From Gordonia insulae (GTDB lineage Bacteria; Actinomycetota; Actinomycetes; Mycobacteriales; Mycobacteriaceae), in contig NZ_CP033972.1 in assembly GCF_003855095.1 (NCBI RefSeq), forward strand, positions 4,216,001-4,280,000: a stretch of 64,000 nucleotides of DNA, read 5' to 3'. Position numbers and translations under genes: made by a program. How positions within the stretch are numbered: position 1 is the first letter of the stretch; every line of letters starts with the position of its first letter. Shown one piece after another: positions 28,220 through 36,692 of the stretch. Below the pieces are notes generated by a model. The model had not been told where the DNA came from. It saw nothing but the letters and a program-made list of their open reading frames with translations, and searched no databases.

Positions 28220-29785
28220 GTGAGCATTGACTCATTGCGACGTCCCGCTGTGCGCACGCACGTGGCCAACACGCTGTCGCGAACAGCCGTCGGCGTGCGG
28301 AGGTCGTCGACGCTTGCTGCCCTGCGGAATCCTCGGCAGCTCCGAACAGAGTTCTTCGCCGGCCTCGTGACCGCGCTCGCGCTCATCCCGGAGACGATCT
28401 CGTTCTCGCTGATCGCCGGTGTCGGGCCTGCGGTAGGCCTGTTCACTTCGTTCATCTTCGCGATGACCATCGCGTTCGTCGGTGGACGACCAGCGATGAT
28501 CTCGGCGGCCGCCGGATCGGTGGCACTGGTCGTGGCGCCGGTGGTCCGGGAGTACGGCGTCGACCACCTCATCGCCACGATCCTCCTCGCCGGAATCCTT
28601 CAGGTGGTGATGGCGTGGTTGGGAGTGGCCAAGCTGATGCGGTTCATCCCGCACAGCGTCATGACCGGATTCGTGAACGCGCTGGCCATCCTCATCTTCA
28701 CCGCACAATTGCCGCACCTGATCGGGGTCCCGTGGCTGGTCTACCCGATGACCGCGGCGGGACTGCTGATGATGGTGTTCCTACCCAAGGTCAGCACGGT
28801 GGTCCCCGCCCCGTTGGTCGCCACCGCAGTGCTCACCGTCATCGCCGTGGTGTTCGCCGTCGGCGTGCCGCGCGTCGGCGATGAAGGGCCGATGTCATCG
28901 GAGCTGCCGAGTCTCGGCATCCCCGGTGTGCCGTTCACCCTCGAGACGTTGCGGATCATCTTCCCGTACGCCCTCGCCGTCGCCATGGTGGGTCTGCTCG
29001 AATCGCTCATCACCGCCAAGCTCGTCGACGAGCTGACCGACACTTCGTCAGACGCCAAACGAGAGAGCTGGGGCCAGGGTGTCGGAAACCTCGTCACCGG
29101 GTTCTTCGGCGGAATGGGCGGCTGCGCCATGATCGGCCAGACCATGATGAACGTGAAGAGTGGTGGCCGGACCAGGATCTCGACGTTCGTCGCCGGTGCG
29201 GCCCTGCTGTGCCTGGTGCTCTTCTTCAGTCCGGCACTCGCGGCGATCCCCATGGCAGCACTTGTCGCGGTGATGGTGGTGGTCTCGTTCGCGACCATGG
29301 ACTGGCATTCGATCTCGCCGAAAACCCTGCGTCGCATGCCGATCGGGGAGACGGTCACCATGCTGATGACGGTGGCGGTCACCGTCGTCACCCACAATCT
29401 CGCGTATGGGGTGATCGTCGGTGTGCTGTGTGCGATGGTTGCGTTCGTCAGACGGGTGGCCGGGCACGCGTCGATCGAGGAGCACTACCTCGTCGTCGAT
29501 GACGACCCCGAGCACTCGGGGCCGGTGCAGACCTATCGGATCACCGGCGATCTCTTCTTCGCGTCCAGCCATGGTCTCGTCGACCGCTTCGACTACGCCG
29601 GCGATCCGATGCGCGTCATCATCGATTTCTCGGCGGCGCACGTCTGGGATGCCACGTCGGTCGCGACGCTCGAGGGGATTCGCGGCAAGTATCACGCCGT
29701 CGGCAAGTCTGTGAGTTTTGTGGGCCTCGACGATGCGTCGGAGGCCTTGCACGCCCGACTGGCCGGCGCGTTCCGCGCAACCTGA
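28220..29785 (+). CDS. SulP-family anion permease with STAS domain
   Basis: A 521-residue transporter. Residues about 45-410 hold the SulP core with LVTALALIPETISFSLIAGVGP and many helices; residues about 425-515 form a C-terminal STAS domain (YRITGDLFFASSHGLVDRF, then VIIDFSAAHVWDATSVATLE). Family members carry sulfate, bicarbonate or dicarboxylates. Being the next gene after the sulfatase on the same strand, it may expel or balance the sulfate released in the cytoplasm; the direction is an inference. The GTG at 28220 has GGAG 8 nt upstream. A strong hairpin follows the stop. Confidence 0.9.
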   Translation: MSIDSLRRPAVRTHVANTLSRTAVGVRRSSTLAALRNPRQLRTEFFAGLVTALALIPETISFSLIAGVGPAVGLFTSFIFAMTIAFVGGRPAMISAAAGSVALVVAPVVREYGVDHLIATILLAGILQVVMAWLGVAKLMRFIPHSVMTGFVNALAILIFTAQLPHLIGVPWLVYPMTAAGLLMMVFLPKVSTVVPAPLVATAVLTVIAVVFAVGVPRVGDEGPMSSELPSLGIPGVPFTLETLRIIFPYALAVAMVGLLESLITAKLVDELTDTSSDAKRESWGQGVGNLVTGFFGGMGGCAMIGQTMMNVKSGGRTRISTFVAGAALLCLVLFFSPALAAIPMAALVAVMVVVSFATMDWHSISPKTLRRMPIGETVTMLMTVAVTVVTHNLAYGVIVGVLCAMVAFVRRVAGHASIEEHYLVVDDDPEHSGPVQTYRITGDLFFASSHGLVDRFDYAGDPMRVIIDFSAAHVWDATSVATLEGIRGKYHAVGKSVSFVGLDDASEALHARLAGAFRAT

Positions 29786-29799
29786 AGGCGCGTTGCGGA

Positions 29800-29845
29800 C
29801 CGCAGCCCCGGGTATCGATCATCCGATCGGTACCCGGGGCTGCGG
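29800..29845. terminator. Bidirectional hairpin terminator between SulP and the DUF202 pair
   Basis: A perfect 15-bp stem (CCGCAGCCCCGGGTA at 29800 and its complement ending 29845) with a 16-nt loop lies between two convergent genes. No T-run is present, which is usual in this group. Confidence 0.85.
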
Positions 29846-29866
29846 TGCTGTGTACGGCACCGCGGA

Positions 29867-30211
29867 TCAGAGTGCGGCTGTGGCTAGCAGTGCCACCCCA
29901 AGCAGGGTGATCGTGAGACCCGTGAACGTCATCAGGTGACGTGCGGCGACCGGCCGCGACAGCGGGCGACGGGCGAGGTCGTGCGCCCGCCGGCGACCGG
30001 CGAGGTAAATGGCCAGGGCGAGTGTGACGGCGGCTGCGGCAACCGCCCATCGGACGCAGCTCCACTCGTCGGGATGACTCACCAGGTCTCGACCGGCCAC
30101 GAGAATCCCGTTGGCGCCGAGGGCGATCGAGGTACGGGACCACGACAGGATCGTTCGCTCGGCCTGCAGGCCCCGGTCGCTCGTGGCCGGAGTGGTCTCC
30201 GCGGTCGTCAT
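29867..30211 (-). CDS. DUF202 small membrane protein
   Basis: A 114-residue protein with the DUF202 signature LQAERTILSWSRTSIALGANGIL followed by two further hydrophobic segments. Three helices are expected in all. The function of the family is unknown. The start overlaps the preceding DUF202 gene by 4 bp (ATGA), so the two are coupled and probably form a complex. Confidence 0.85.
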   Translation of the reverse strand: MTTAETTPATSDRGLQAERTILSWSRTSIALGANGILVAGRDLVSHPDEWSCVRWAVAAAAVTLALAIYLAGRRRAHDLARRPLSRPVAARHLMTFTGLTITLLGVALLATAAL

Positions 30212-30555
30212 CGGACGCCGAGCACCGGCGCGAGCGCGAGAATGATTGCGATCACGCCGACCACGGCGAGCACCGACGCCACATAGGCGATCAGACGGGG
30301 CCGCGGCAACGGCTGATCACGGCGGATCGCGTCGTCGTTCCCGCGCCACCTCGCGAGCCCACCCACAGAGGTGGCGACGGACAGCGCGCCCAGCAGACCC
30401 CCTACCCCGTACCGGACTGCCGGATGAGTGTCCTCCGGCAGGAACTGCAGCACCGCCACCGCCGCCGCGAGCAGGCCGAGCGAGGTGCGCTGCCACGCGA
30501 GGAATGTCCGTTCGTTCGCGAGGGTGAACCGGTAATCGGGTTCGCTGATCTCCAT
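30208..30555 (-). CDS. DUF202 (YidH-like) small membrane protein
   Basis: A 115-residue partner of the gene after it. It has the family motif YRFTLANERTFLAWQRTSLGLL at residues 8-29 and three membrane segments, the layout of YidH. The ATG at 30555 is preferred, since the protein then starts close to the motif (MEISEPDYRF). It is divergent from the ABC binding-protein gene with a 261-bp intergenic region that holds two candidate operators. Confidence 0.87.
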   Translation of the reverse strand: MEISEPDYRFTLANERTFLAWQRTSLGLLAAAVAVLQFLPEDTHPAVRYGVGGLLGALSVATSVGGLARWRGNDDAIRRDQPLPRPRLIAYVASVLAVVGVIAIILALAPVLGVR

Positions 30556-30669
30556 GACCACCAGGCTTCCGTACCCGCCGATGGAACGCCAACGAATCAT
30601 GGTGGCGGTATGCAACTTTCGGCTGAATGTCGTGATCCCGGAGATGGCTCACGTCGCCGAGAGCTATTC

Positions 30670-30682
30670 GAGAAGTGTTCTC
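30670..30682. promoter_or_regulatory. 13-bp palindrome GAGAAGTGTTCTC before the ABC operon
   Basis: A perfect dyad (GAGAA-GTG-TTCTC) in the middle of the divergent intergenic region between the DUF202 pair and the ABC binding-protein gene. Possible operator; the cognate regulator is unknown. Confidence 0.35.
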
Positions 30683-30751
30683 ATGCAACGTATTACGTCG
30701 CAATCCTTGAGTGCTCGGCGCAGCCTTCCTGGACGCGCACCGCGCTGACCT

Positions 30752-30763
30752 GGTGGCTTAACC
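30752..30763 (+). promoter_or_regulatory. GGTGGCTTAACC, variant of the putative GntR motif
   Basis: Matches GGTGGCGTAAC in ten of eleven positions and lies 54 bp before the binding-protein start, a distance like that before FGE. If functional it would place the ABC importer in the sulfatase regulon. Confidence 0.35.
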
Positions 30764-30816
30764 GTGCTGCAACGGTGGTTCGTTCAGATGTAACAGTTGG
30801 CTCCGAGTCTTGTGTC

Positions 30817-32301
30817 ATGACCGAGAACACCATCCAGCGCTTCCCCCGCCGGCCCTCGGCGGCGCGCATCAGCCGCCGCGGCCGGGCCGCGCTGGCCGTC
30901 GGCACCGCGACCCTCGCGCTGAGTTCAGCGCTGACCGGCTGCGGCATGTTCGACTCCGAATCCGTCGTCGTCAACGTCGGATATCAGTCCAAGACGATCA
31001 ACACGGTCAACGCGGGCACCTTGATGCGTGATCGCGGGGCATTCGAGGCCGCGCTCGATGAAGCCGGCGAGAAGTCCGGCAAGAAGTACCGCGTGGTGTG
31101 GCAGGACTTCTCGTCGGGAGCCCCGCTCACCGCGGCGATGATCGCCTCGCACGTCGACATCGGATCGATGGGCGACTACCCGTTGCTGACCAACGGGTCG
31201 AAGACCAAGAAGTACGACGACGCGCAGACCGACTTCATCGCGACGACCGGATACAACCTGCGTGGTTCGCTGAATCAGGTCGTCGTCCCGACCGGGTCCA
31301 CGGCCACCGGCCTGGACGACCTACGCGGCAAGGACGTCTCCACCAGCCTCGGCTCGGCCGGTGACGGAATGCTGTCGACCGCGCTCGAACGCGTCGGCAT
31401 CACCAAGGATGACGTCCACATCGCCAACCAGGACCCGTCCATCGGCGCGGCCGCCGTCGAGGGTAAGCAGGTGGACGCATTCGCCCAGTTCGTTCCCTGG
31501 CCGCAGTTGGTGATCTTCCGCAACCAGGGCCGGCTCGTCTACGACGGCGGCGACAACGAGGTGCCCACGTTCCACGGTGTGGTGGCCCGGCATCAGTTCT
31601 CTGAACAGCATCCCGAGGTGATGGCGGCCTTCATGCAGGCGTTGAGGGAAACCACCGACCACATCACGGCGCAGCCCATGCAGGCGGCACTGCGGGTCAG
31701 CGAGATCACCGGCATCGAGCCGGAGGTGGTCTATCTCTACAACGGGCCGAACGGTCTGGTGTCCTTCGACCCGACGATCAAGAAGCAGTTCGGCCCGGCG
31801 CTCGAGAAGGTGAAGGCCTACCTCGTCAAGCGTGGCTCCGTTTCCGAGGACTTCGACATCGCGTCGTTCACCGACACCCGTCACCTCGAGAAGCTGTACG
31901 GCTCCGACTACGCGACGAAGACCGCCGACATCGGCAACCCGAGCCGGCTGACCGGCACCGACGAGGTCTGCGGCCTGCCGGTGGCGGACCCCGCAACCGC
32001 ATCCGAGGTCTGGTTCGCCGGACAGCAGTCGACGTCGGTGGCCGCTACCCCGAGCTGCGCGCTACGACGGATCGCCGACACCGGCACGCCGGTTCGTGCT
32101 GCGTACGTTCCCGACGCGGTCACCGCGACCAAACTCTTCGCCGACCACGCCACCTGGCTGACCGACCCGGCCGCACCCGCATCCCGACGCTATCTGGCCT
32201 TCGCAACCCAGGACGGCGCCGCGACGTACCGGCGATCTCACCCGACCCTGACCGAGGTCTCCTACGAGACAGCTCTGTCGCAGTCGCGATCCACCACCTG
32301 A
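30817..32301 (+). CDS. ABC-type sulfonate/nitrate/taurine substrate-binding lipoprotein with a C-terminal NosL-like domain
   Basis: A 494-residue lipoprotein. A twin-Arg/basic N-terminus leads to a lipobox LTGC with C42 as the lipidated residue. Residues about 48-370 form a periplasmic binding protein of the NMT1/SsuA type (VVVNVGYQSKTINTV, IGSMGDYPLL, VDAFAQFVPWPQL). The family is normally 310-340 residues. Here a further 115 residues follow, starting EVCGLPVADPATASEVWFAG with C385 and C414, and a later YLAFATQDGAATY segment; this layout resembles the copper-binding NosL protein (CGMxVxDxxxxAQIxF...C...AFAxRxxAxAF). The NosL likeness is my reading by eye. It heads the importer operon. Confidence 0.85.
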   Translation: MTENTIQRFPRRPSAARISRRGRAALAVGTATLALSSALTGCGMFDSESVVVNVGYQSKTINTVNAGTLMRDRGAFEAALDEAGEKSGKKYRVVWQDFSSGAPLTAAMIASHVDIGSMGDYPLLTNGSKTKKYDDAQTDFIATTGYNLRGSLNQVVVPTGSTATGLDDLRGKDVSTSLGSAGDGMLSTALERVGITKDDVHIANQDPSIGAAAVEGKQVDAFAQFVPWPQLVIFRNQGRLVYDGGDNEVPTFHGVVARHQFSEQHPEVMAAFMQALRETTDHITAQPMQAALRVSEITGIEPEVVYLYNGPNGLVSFDPTIKKQFGPALEKVKAYLVKRGSVSEDFDIASFTDTRHLEKLYGSDYATKTADIGNPSRLTGTDEVCGLPVADPATASEVWFAGQQSTSVAATPSCALRRIADTGTPVRAAYVPDAVTATKLFADHATWLTDPAAPASRRYLAFATQDGAATYRRSHPTLTEVSYETALSQSRSTT

Positions 32302-32342
32302 CCGGCCGACCTCACCATCCACGTTCCTCCCGACCCGCGTTC

Positions 32343-32390
32343 GACCCCTGAACCCGACCTCTGACCCCTGACCTCTGACCCCTGACCTCC
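32343..32390 (+). repeat. Short tandem repeat of a 14-bp unit (ACCTCTGACCCCTG)
   Basis: Two perfect copies at 32357-32370 and 32371-32384 with partial copies on each side, in the 106-bp gap between the binding-protein and permease genes. Replication slippage could vary the spacer length. Confidence 0.8.
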
Positions 32391-32407
32391 GTGAAAGGAG
32401 AATGCAC

Positions 32408-33328
32408 ATGGCGCACATGGCCCCGACCCAGGATCGCCCGCTCGCACCAGGCGAGCCCGCCGCCGACCCGACCGAGGCAGCAGCACCGCCGATGTCCGGT
32501 CATTCCACGCCGACGAGTTCTGACGGGAGCTCGGCAAGTACCTCGACCAAGCTCCGCCGGATCGCGTTGACCATCGTGCTCCCGCTGATCCCCATCGCCG
32601 CGTTCGTGGTGATCTGGCATCTCCTGACGACCAACCAGGTGGTGGCGTGGCTGCGCTTCAATCGGATGCCCACCCCCGGTGCCGTGTTCGACGGGTTCGT
32701 CGAACGGCTGAGCTCGGGCGGCTACTACGCCGACCTCTTCGCGAGCCTCCAGCGAATCCTCCTCGGCTTCGGACTCGCCGCCATCATCGGAATCACGCTC
32801 GGCATGGTGATCGGTAGATCCGACATCGCGCGAAAGACGTTGCGGCCATTCATCGAGATGATCCGTCCCATCCCGGCGATCGCACTGGTGCCACTGACCA
32901 TCCTGCTCTTCCCGTCCAGCGAGCAGGGCATAGTCTTCATCACCTTCTTCGCCGCCTTCTTCCCCGTCCTGGTCAGCACCATCCATGCGATGGACTCACT
33001 GCCGAAGGTGTGGGAGGAAGCCGCGCTGACGATGGGCGCGAGCCGATGGACCATTCTGCGCTGCGTCGTCCTGCCCGGCGCGATGCCCGGCATCTTCGCG
33101 GGTCTCTCGGTCGCCATGGGCGTCGCGTGGATCTGTGTGGTGAGCGCGGAGATGATCTCCGGACAGTTCGGCATCGGCTACTACACGTGGCAGTCGTACG
33201 GACTGCTCGACTACGCCGGTGTGGTCGTGGGCATGCTCTCGATCGGCGCGCTCGGCCTGATCACCGCCTGGATCGTCGAGCTCATCGGACGACGAGTCAA
33301 TCACTGGCTGCCCAGGGCGTCGCGATGA
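32408..33328 (+). CDS. ABC transporter permease (SsuC/TauC type)
   Basis: A 306-residue permease with six or so membrane segments. The binding-protein-dependent permease loop that docks the ATPase is seen in WEEAALTMGASRWTILRCVVLPGAMPGIFAGL (the EAA motif), followed by GVAWICVVSAEMISGQFGIGYY, a signature of the nitrate/sulfonate/taurine group. The N-terminal 45 residues are hydrophilic and Ser/Pro/Thr-rich. ATG at 32408 sits 7 nt after AGGAG; ATG at 32402 is in frame but only 1 nt away from it. The stop overlaps the ATPase start (ATGA). Confidence 0.9.
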   Translation: MAHMAPTQDRPLAPGEPAADPTEAAAPPMSGHSTPTSSDGSSASTSTKLRRIALTIVLPLIPIAAFVVIWHLLTTNQVVAWLRFNRMPTPGAVFDGFVERLSSGGYYADLFASLQRILLGFGLAAIIGITLGMVIGRSDIARKTLRPFIEMIRPIPAIALVPLTILLFPSSEQGIVFITFFAAFFPVLVSTIHAMDSLPKVWEEAALTMGASRWTILRCVVLPGAMPGIFAGLSVAMGVAWICVVSAEMISGQFGIGYYTWQSYGLLDYAGVVVGMLSIGALGLITAWIVELIGRRVNHWLPRASR

Positions 33329-34203
33329 CGACCGCAGACATCACCAACCGGCCGCACACCACGACGAGGACTGACACCATGACAACCACCGATTCCGGCG
33401 TCGTCACCGACGTCAAAGCCACATCCGACATCCCCGTGTACAGCACCGGCGCCGGCGCGGGCGTGATCCTCGATCATCTCCAGCTGGGGTTTGACGGCAA
33501 GATCGCCGCGAACGTCACGCTGGACATCGAACCCGGTGAGGTCGTCGTGTTCCTGGGGCCGTCGGGCTGCGGCAAGTCGACCATCCTGCGAGCTCTTGCC
33601 GGTCTGCTCGCACCGATGGGTGGTGCGGCCACGGTGAACGGACAGGCCATCACCGGGAACGACGCACACTGCGCCATGGTGTTCCAGGAGGACGCCCTCT
33701 TCCCGTGGCGAACGGCCCTCAAGAACGTGCAGTTCCCGCTCGCGCTGCGCGGTGTCCGGGGACGGGAATCGAAGCGCGTGGCAACCGAGTACCTGGAGCA
33801 GGTCGGCCTCGGCGGCTACCTCGACCACCTGCCCAGCCACCTGTCCGGTGGCATGCGCCAGCGCGTGCAATTGGCCCGCACCCTCGCCTGCGAACCGAAG
33901 GTCATGCTCATGGACGAGCCGTTCGGCGCACTCGACGCGCAGACCCGCCTGGACATGCAGCAGCTGCTGATCTCGGTCTGGGAGCAGACCAAGATGACGA
34001 TCCTGTTCGTCACGCACGACGTCGACGAGGCCCTGCTGCTCGCCGATCGCGTCGTCCTCCTGACCCACCGGCCGGCCACTGTCGCCGACGTCATCACCAT
34101 CGATCGACCTCGCGATCCGCAGGCGCCGTTCGATGACGCCTACCAGCATCGCCGGCAGTCGATCCTGGAGTTCCTCGGGCACTCACCCGTGGGCGCGCAC
34201 TGA
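33325..34203 (+). CDS. ABC transporter ATP-binding protein (SsuB/TauB type)
   Basis: A 292-residue ATPase with Walker A GPSGCGKST (about 78-86), a Q-loop in VFQEDALFPWRT, the signature LSGGMRQR, Walker B VMLMDEPFGALDAQTR and the switch His in THDVDEALLLADR. It couples to the permease by a 4-bp overlap. The first 45 residues are an unusual Thr-rich extension; an internal ATG (residue 19, MTTTDSG) could be the real start. The three-gene cluster would import a sulfonate, sulfate-ester-like or other small oxyanion compound. Confidence 0.9.
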   Translation: MTTADITNRPHTTTRTDTMTTTDSGVVTDVKATSDIPVYSTGAGAGVILDHLQLGFDGKIAANVTLDIEPGEVVVFLGPSGCGKSTILRALAGLLAPMGGAATVNGQAITGNDAHCAMVFQEDALFPWRTALKNVQFPLALRGVRGRESKRVATEYLEQVGLGGYLDHLPSHLSGGMRQRVQLARTLACEPKVMLMDEPFGALDAQTRLDMQQLLISVWEQTKMTILFVTHDVDEALLLADRVVLLTHRPATVADVITIDRPRDPQAPFDDAYQHRRQSILEFLGHSPVGAH

Positions 34204-34223
34204 CCGAAACCAATGAGACCGCA

Positions 34224-34255
34224 GCGGGCCGTCGGCAACTCAGCCGGCGGCCCGC
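34224..34255 (+). terminator. Hairpin terminator after the ABC operon
   Basis: GCGGGCC...GGCCCGC with further pairing of CGGC and GCCG inside gives a GC-rich stem 20 bp after the ATPase stop. It separates the importer from the marR gene. Confidence 0.7.
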
Positions 34256-34316
34256 CGGTGTGTCCGCATCGGTGGCGTCCGGGGAGCGCGGCGGGTCCCG
34301 GTAACCTCGACCCATC

Positions 34317-34859
34317 ATGGATGGAGTCGATGTCATCGTGTCGCACTGGGCCGTCGCACGTCCCGAGCTCGACGTTTCGGCGCTCAAGGTCTTCGGACGT
34401 CTGCACCGCAGCTTCCTCGTCTACCGCGCGCGCATCGCGTCGACCTTCGAGGAACACAACATCACCGAATCCGGATTCGATGTACTGGCGTGTCTGCGTC
34501 GTGCGGTGCCGGATCACCGGCTGACCGCCGGTCAGCTCGCCGAACAGACACTGGTGACCACCGGCGGATTGTCGTTGAGGGTCAAGCGCCTCGAAGATGC
34601 CGGCCTCGTCACCCGTGCCAAGGACGCGCACGACGCCCGCGTCGTCTACGTCGAACTCACTCCGGAGGGTGCCGCGCTCGTCGATCGCATCGCCGACGAG
34701 CATTTCGCGAAGCTCCAGACGATGCTTGCCGGGTTGTCCGAGGACGAGGCCGTCGAGCTCGCGCAGTTGCTCGGCACGTTGGAGCGTTCGGCGCGTTCGG
34801 CGATGCTCGGTGACGGACTGGATCCCGGCGAATCGGACCCGATCACCGCCGGCGGGTAA
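34317..34859 (+). CDS. MarR-family transcriptional regulator
   Basis: A 180-residue regulator with the MarR winged helix: LTAGQLAEQTLVTTGGLSLRVKRLEDAGLVTRAKDAHDARVVYVELTPEGAALVDRI. Helices at both ends would form the dimer interface. It is transcribed toward the 15-gene catabolic operon, whose promoter has a strong dyad 120 bp after this gene, so it is the likely pathway-specific repressor. A TAACCT hexamer lies 9 nt before the ATG. Confidence 0.9.
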   Translation: MDGVDVIVSHWAVARPELDVSALKVFGRLHRSFLVYRARIASTFEEHNITESGFDVLACLRRAVPDHRLTAGQLAEQTLVTTGGLSLRVKRLEDAGLVTRAKDAHDARVVYVELTPEGAALVDRIADEHFAKLQTMLAGLSEDEAVELAQLLGTLERSARSAMLGDGLDPGESDPITAGG

Positions 34860-34978
34860 CTTTTCCGCAGAAGAATTTTCGGCGCAGTGATCGCCACCAC
34901 ATGCAGTGTGACCTGCATCTCTACGATTTCCGACGTGTAAATCGCTCGTTACAAACGCCTGTGCAGCCATTTCTGGCC

Positions 34979-35007
34979 TTGACCTCTTAGCGCTAAGACA
35001 TTAGAAC
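34979..35007 (+). promoter_or_regulatory. Promoter of the catabolic operon, TTGACC-17-TAGAAC
   Basis: A -35 hexamer TTGACC (34979-34984) and -10 hexamer TAGAAC (35002-35007) are spaced by 17 bp, close to the housekeeping consensus and unusually clear for this GC content. The aldehyde dehydrogenase start lies 76 bp after the -10. Confidence 0.7.
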
Positions 35008-35018
35008 TGTCTTAGCGC
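34986..35018. promoter_or_regulatory. Dyad operator(s), probable MarR binding site
   Basis: GCGCTAAGACA (34990-35000) and its perfect complement TGTCTTAGCGC (35008-35018) flank the -10 hexamer; the left arm also forms the 12-bp palindrome CTTAGCGCTAAG (34986-34997). A protein bound here would cover the -10 region and block transcription. Confidence 0.75.
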
Positions 35019-35082
35019 AAAGATAAATGTTTCGGAGCGCGGAACCAGTCGAAGAAGCTTCCCGTCGGAACGGACACCACGC

Positions 35083-36621
35083 ATGTCGCTCGTCGCGAAT
35101 ACCCCGTACGCCTCAGACCTCGCGTCGCAGGGCATCGATACCGGTATCGACCTCGTCGATCGCATCTGCGTCGCCGGCCGTTGGGAGATCGGCACCGGGG
35201 ACCTGATCGAGTCGGTGGACCCCGCTACCGGCCACATCTTCGCGACCCTGCACGGCGCAACGCCCGAGACCGTCGACACCGCAGTGCGCGAGGGGCTTTC
35301 GGCCGCGACCACGAGCGGCTGGGCCACGATGCTCCCGCACGAACGGGCGGCCGTTCTGCATCGGATCGGCAATGCGATCGACGCCTCTCGCGAGCGGATC
35401 GCTGCGCTGCAGACCCTCGACACCGGCAAGACCCTCGCGGAGACCCGCGCCCTTGCGTCCAGTGCTGCCAACACCTTTCGCTACATGGCGGCAGCGCTGG
35501 AGACGATGGACGGCGCGCTGACGACGCCGCGTGGACCGTGGATGACGATGTCGACGCATCGGCCGATGGGAGTGGTCGGGGCCATCACCCCGTGGAACTC
35601 GCCCATCGCCTCCGATGCACAAAAACTCGCACCGGCACTTGCCGCCGGCAACGCCGTGGTCAGCAAGCCTCCGATGTGGGCACCGTGGGTGACGCTGTTG
35701 CTGGCCCGACTCTGTGAGGAGGCGGGTCTGCCGCGTGGAGTGCTGTCGGTCCTGCCCGGCCCCGGACGCAGCGTCGGTGAGGCGCTCGTCCGGCATCCGC
35801 TGGTCGCCAAGGTCAGCTTCACGGGCGGCACCACCACCGGCCGTCATCTCGCGCACGTCGCCGCGGACAAGCTGATGCCGATCACCCTGGAACTCGGCGG
35901 CAAGTCGCCGACCATCGTCTTCGACGACGCCGACATCGAACGAGCCTTGCAGGGTGTGTTGTTCGGCATCTTCTCGTCGAGTGGCCAGAGCTGCATCGCC
36001 GGATCCCGGATCTTCGTGCATCGCAGCATCGCCGACGCGTTCACCGACGAGTTGGTGGCGCGTGCCGGGCGACTGCGACTGGGCGTCGGCACCGATCCGG
36101 CCACCGATGTGGCGCCGATGATCGCCGCCGCACATCGTGATTCGGTCGCCGCCATGGTCGACGACGCCGTCGCCGCCGGAGCCCGAGTGCGTTGCGGCGG
36201 AGCGATTCCCGACGATCCGCGGCTCGCGGCGGGTACTTACTACCCACCCACCATCCTCACCGACGTCACCAACGCCGACACCATCTGTCGCGACGAGGTG
36301 TTCGGACCCGTCGCCGTGGTCATCCCGTTCGACGACGAGGCCGACGTCATTGCGCAGGCCAACGACACCGTCTACGGGCTCGCCTGCGGCATCTGGACCG
36401 AGGACTACCGGCGAGCACTGCGTGTCGGGGAAGCCATCCATGCCGGGACGGTCTGGGTCAACACCTACAAGCAGTTCTCCATCTCCACCCCGTTCACCGG
36501 GCTGCGCGACAGCGGACTCGGCATCGAGAAGGGGCGCGACGCCGTCCGACAGTACGCCGACCAGAAGAGCTTCTATCTCGATCTCAGCGACTCCCCCCTC
36601 GCCTGGGGATCGCCCCGGTAG
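35083..36621 (+). CDS. NAD(P)+-dependent aldehyde dehydrogenase
   Basis: A 512-residue ALDH, first gene of the catabolic operon. The catalytic base E270 is in ITLELGGKSP and the nucleophile C304 in SSGQSCIAGSR; the nucleotide site includes TPWNSP and SFTGGTTTGR. The C-terminal NTYKQFSISTPFTGLRDSGLG is close to that of betaine- and hydroxymuconic-semialdehyde dehydrogenases. In this context it may oxidise a semialdehyde produced after ring cleavage, or an aldehyde from the ThDP enzyme. The start ATG at 35083 lies 76 bp after the -10 of the operon promoter. Confidence 0.92.
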   Translation: MSLVANTPYASDLASQGIDTGIDLVDRICVAGRWEIGTGDLIESVDPATGHIFATLHGATPETVDTAVREGLSAATTSGWATMLPHERAAVLHRIGNAIDASRERIAALQTLDTGKTLAETRALASSAANTFRYMAAALETMDGALTTPRGPWMTMSTHRPMGVVGAITPWNSPIASDAQKLAPALAAGNAVVSKPPMWAPWVTLLLARLCEEAGLPRGVLSVLPGPGRSVGEALVRHPLVAKVSFTGGTTTGRHLAHVAADKLMPITLELGGKSPTIVFDDADIERALQGVLFGIFSSSGQSCIAGSRIFVHRSIADAFTDELVARAGRLRLGVGTDPATDVAPMIAAAHRDSVAAMVDDAVAAGARVRCGGAIPDDPRLAAGTYYPPTILTDVTNADTICRDEVFGPVAVVIPFDDEADVIAQANDTVYGLACGIWTEDYRRALRVGEAIHAGTVWVNTYKQFSISTPFTGLRDSGLGIEKGRDAVRQYADQKSFYLDLSDSPLAWGSPR

Positions 36622-36692
36622 CCACCGGCCCGGACCCGGTAACCGACATCCAGAGCATCCAACCACCCCATCAAATCGAAAGGACGTCACAC

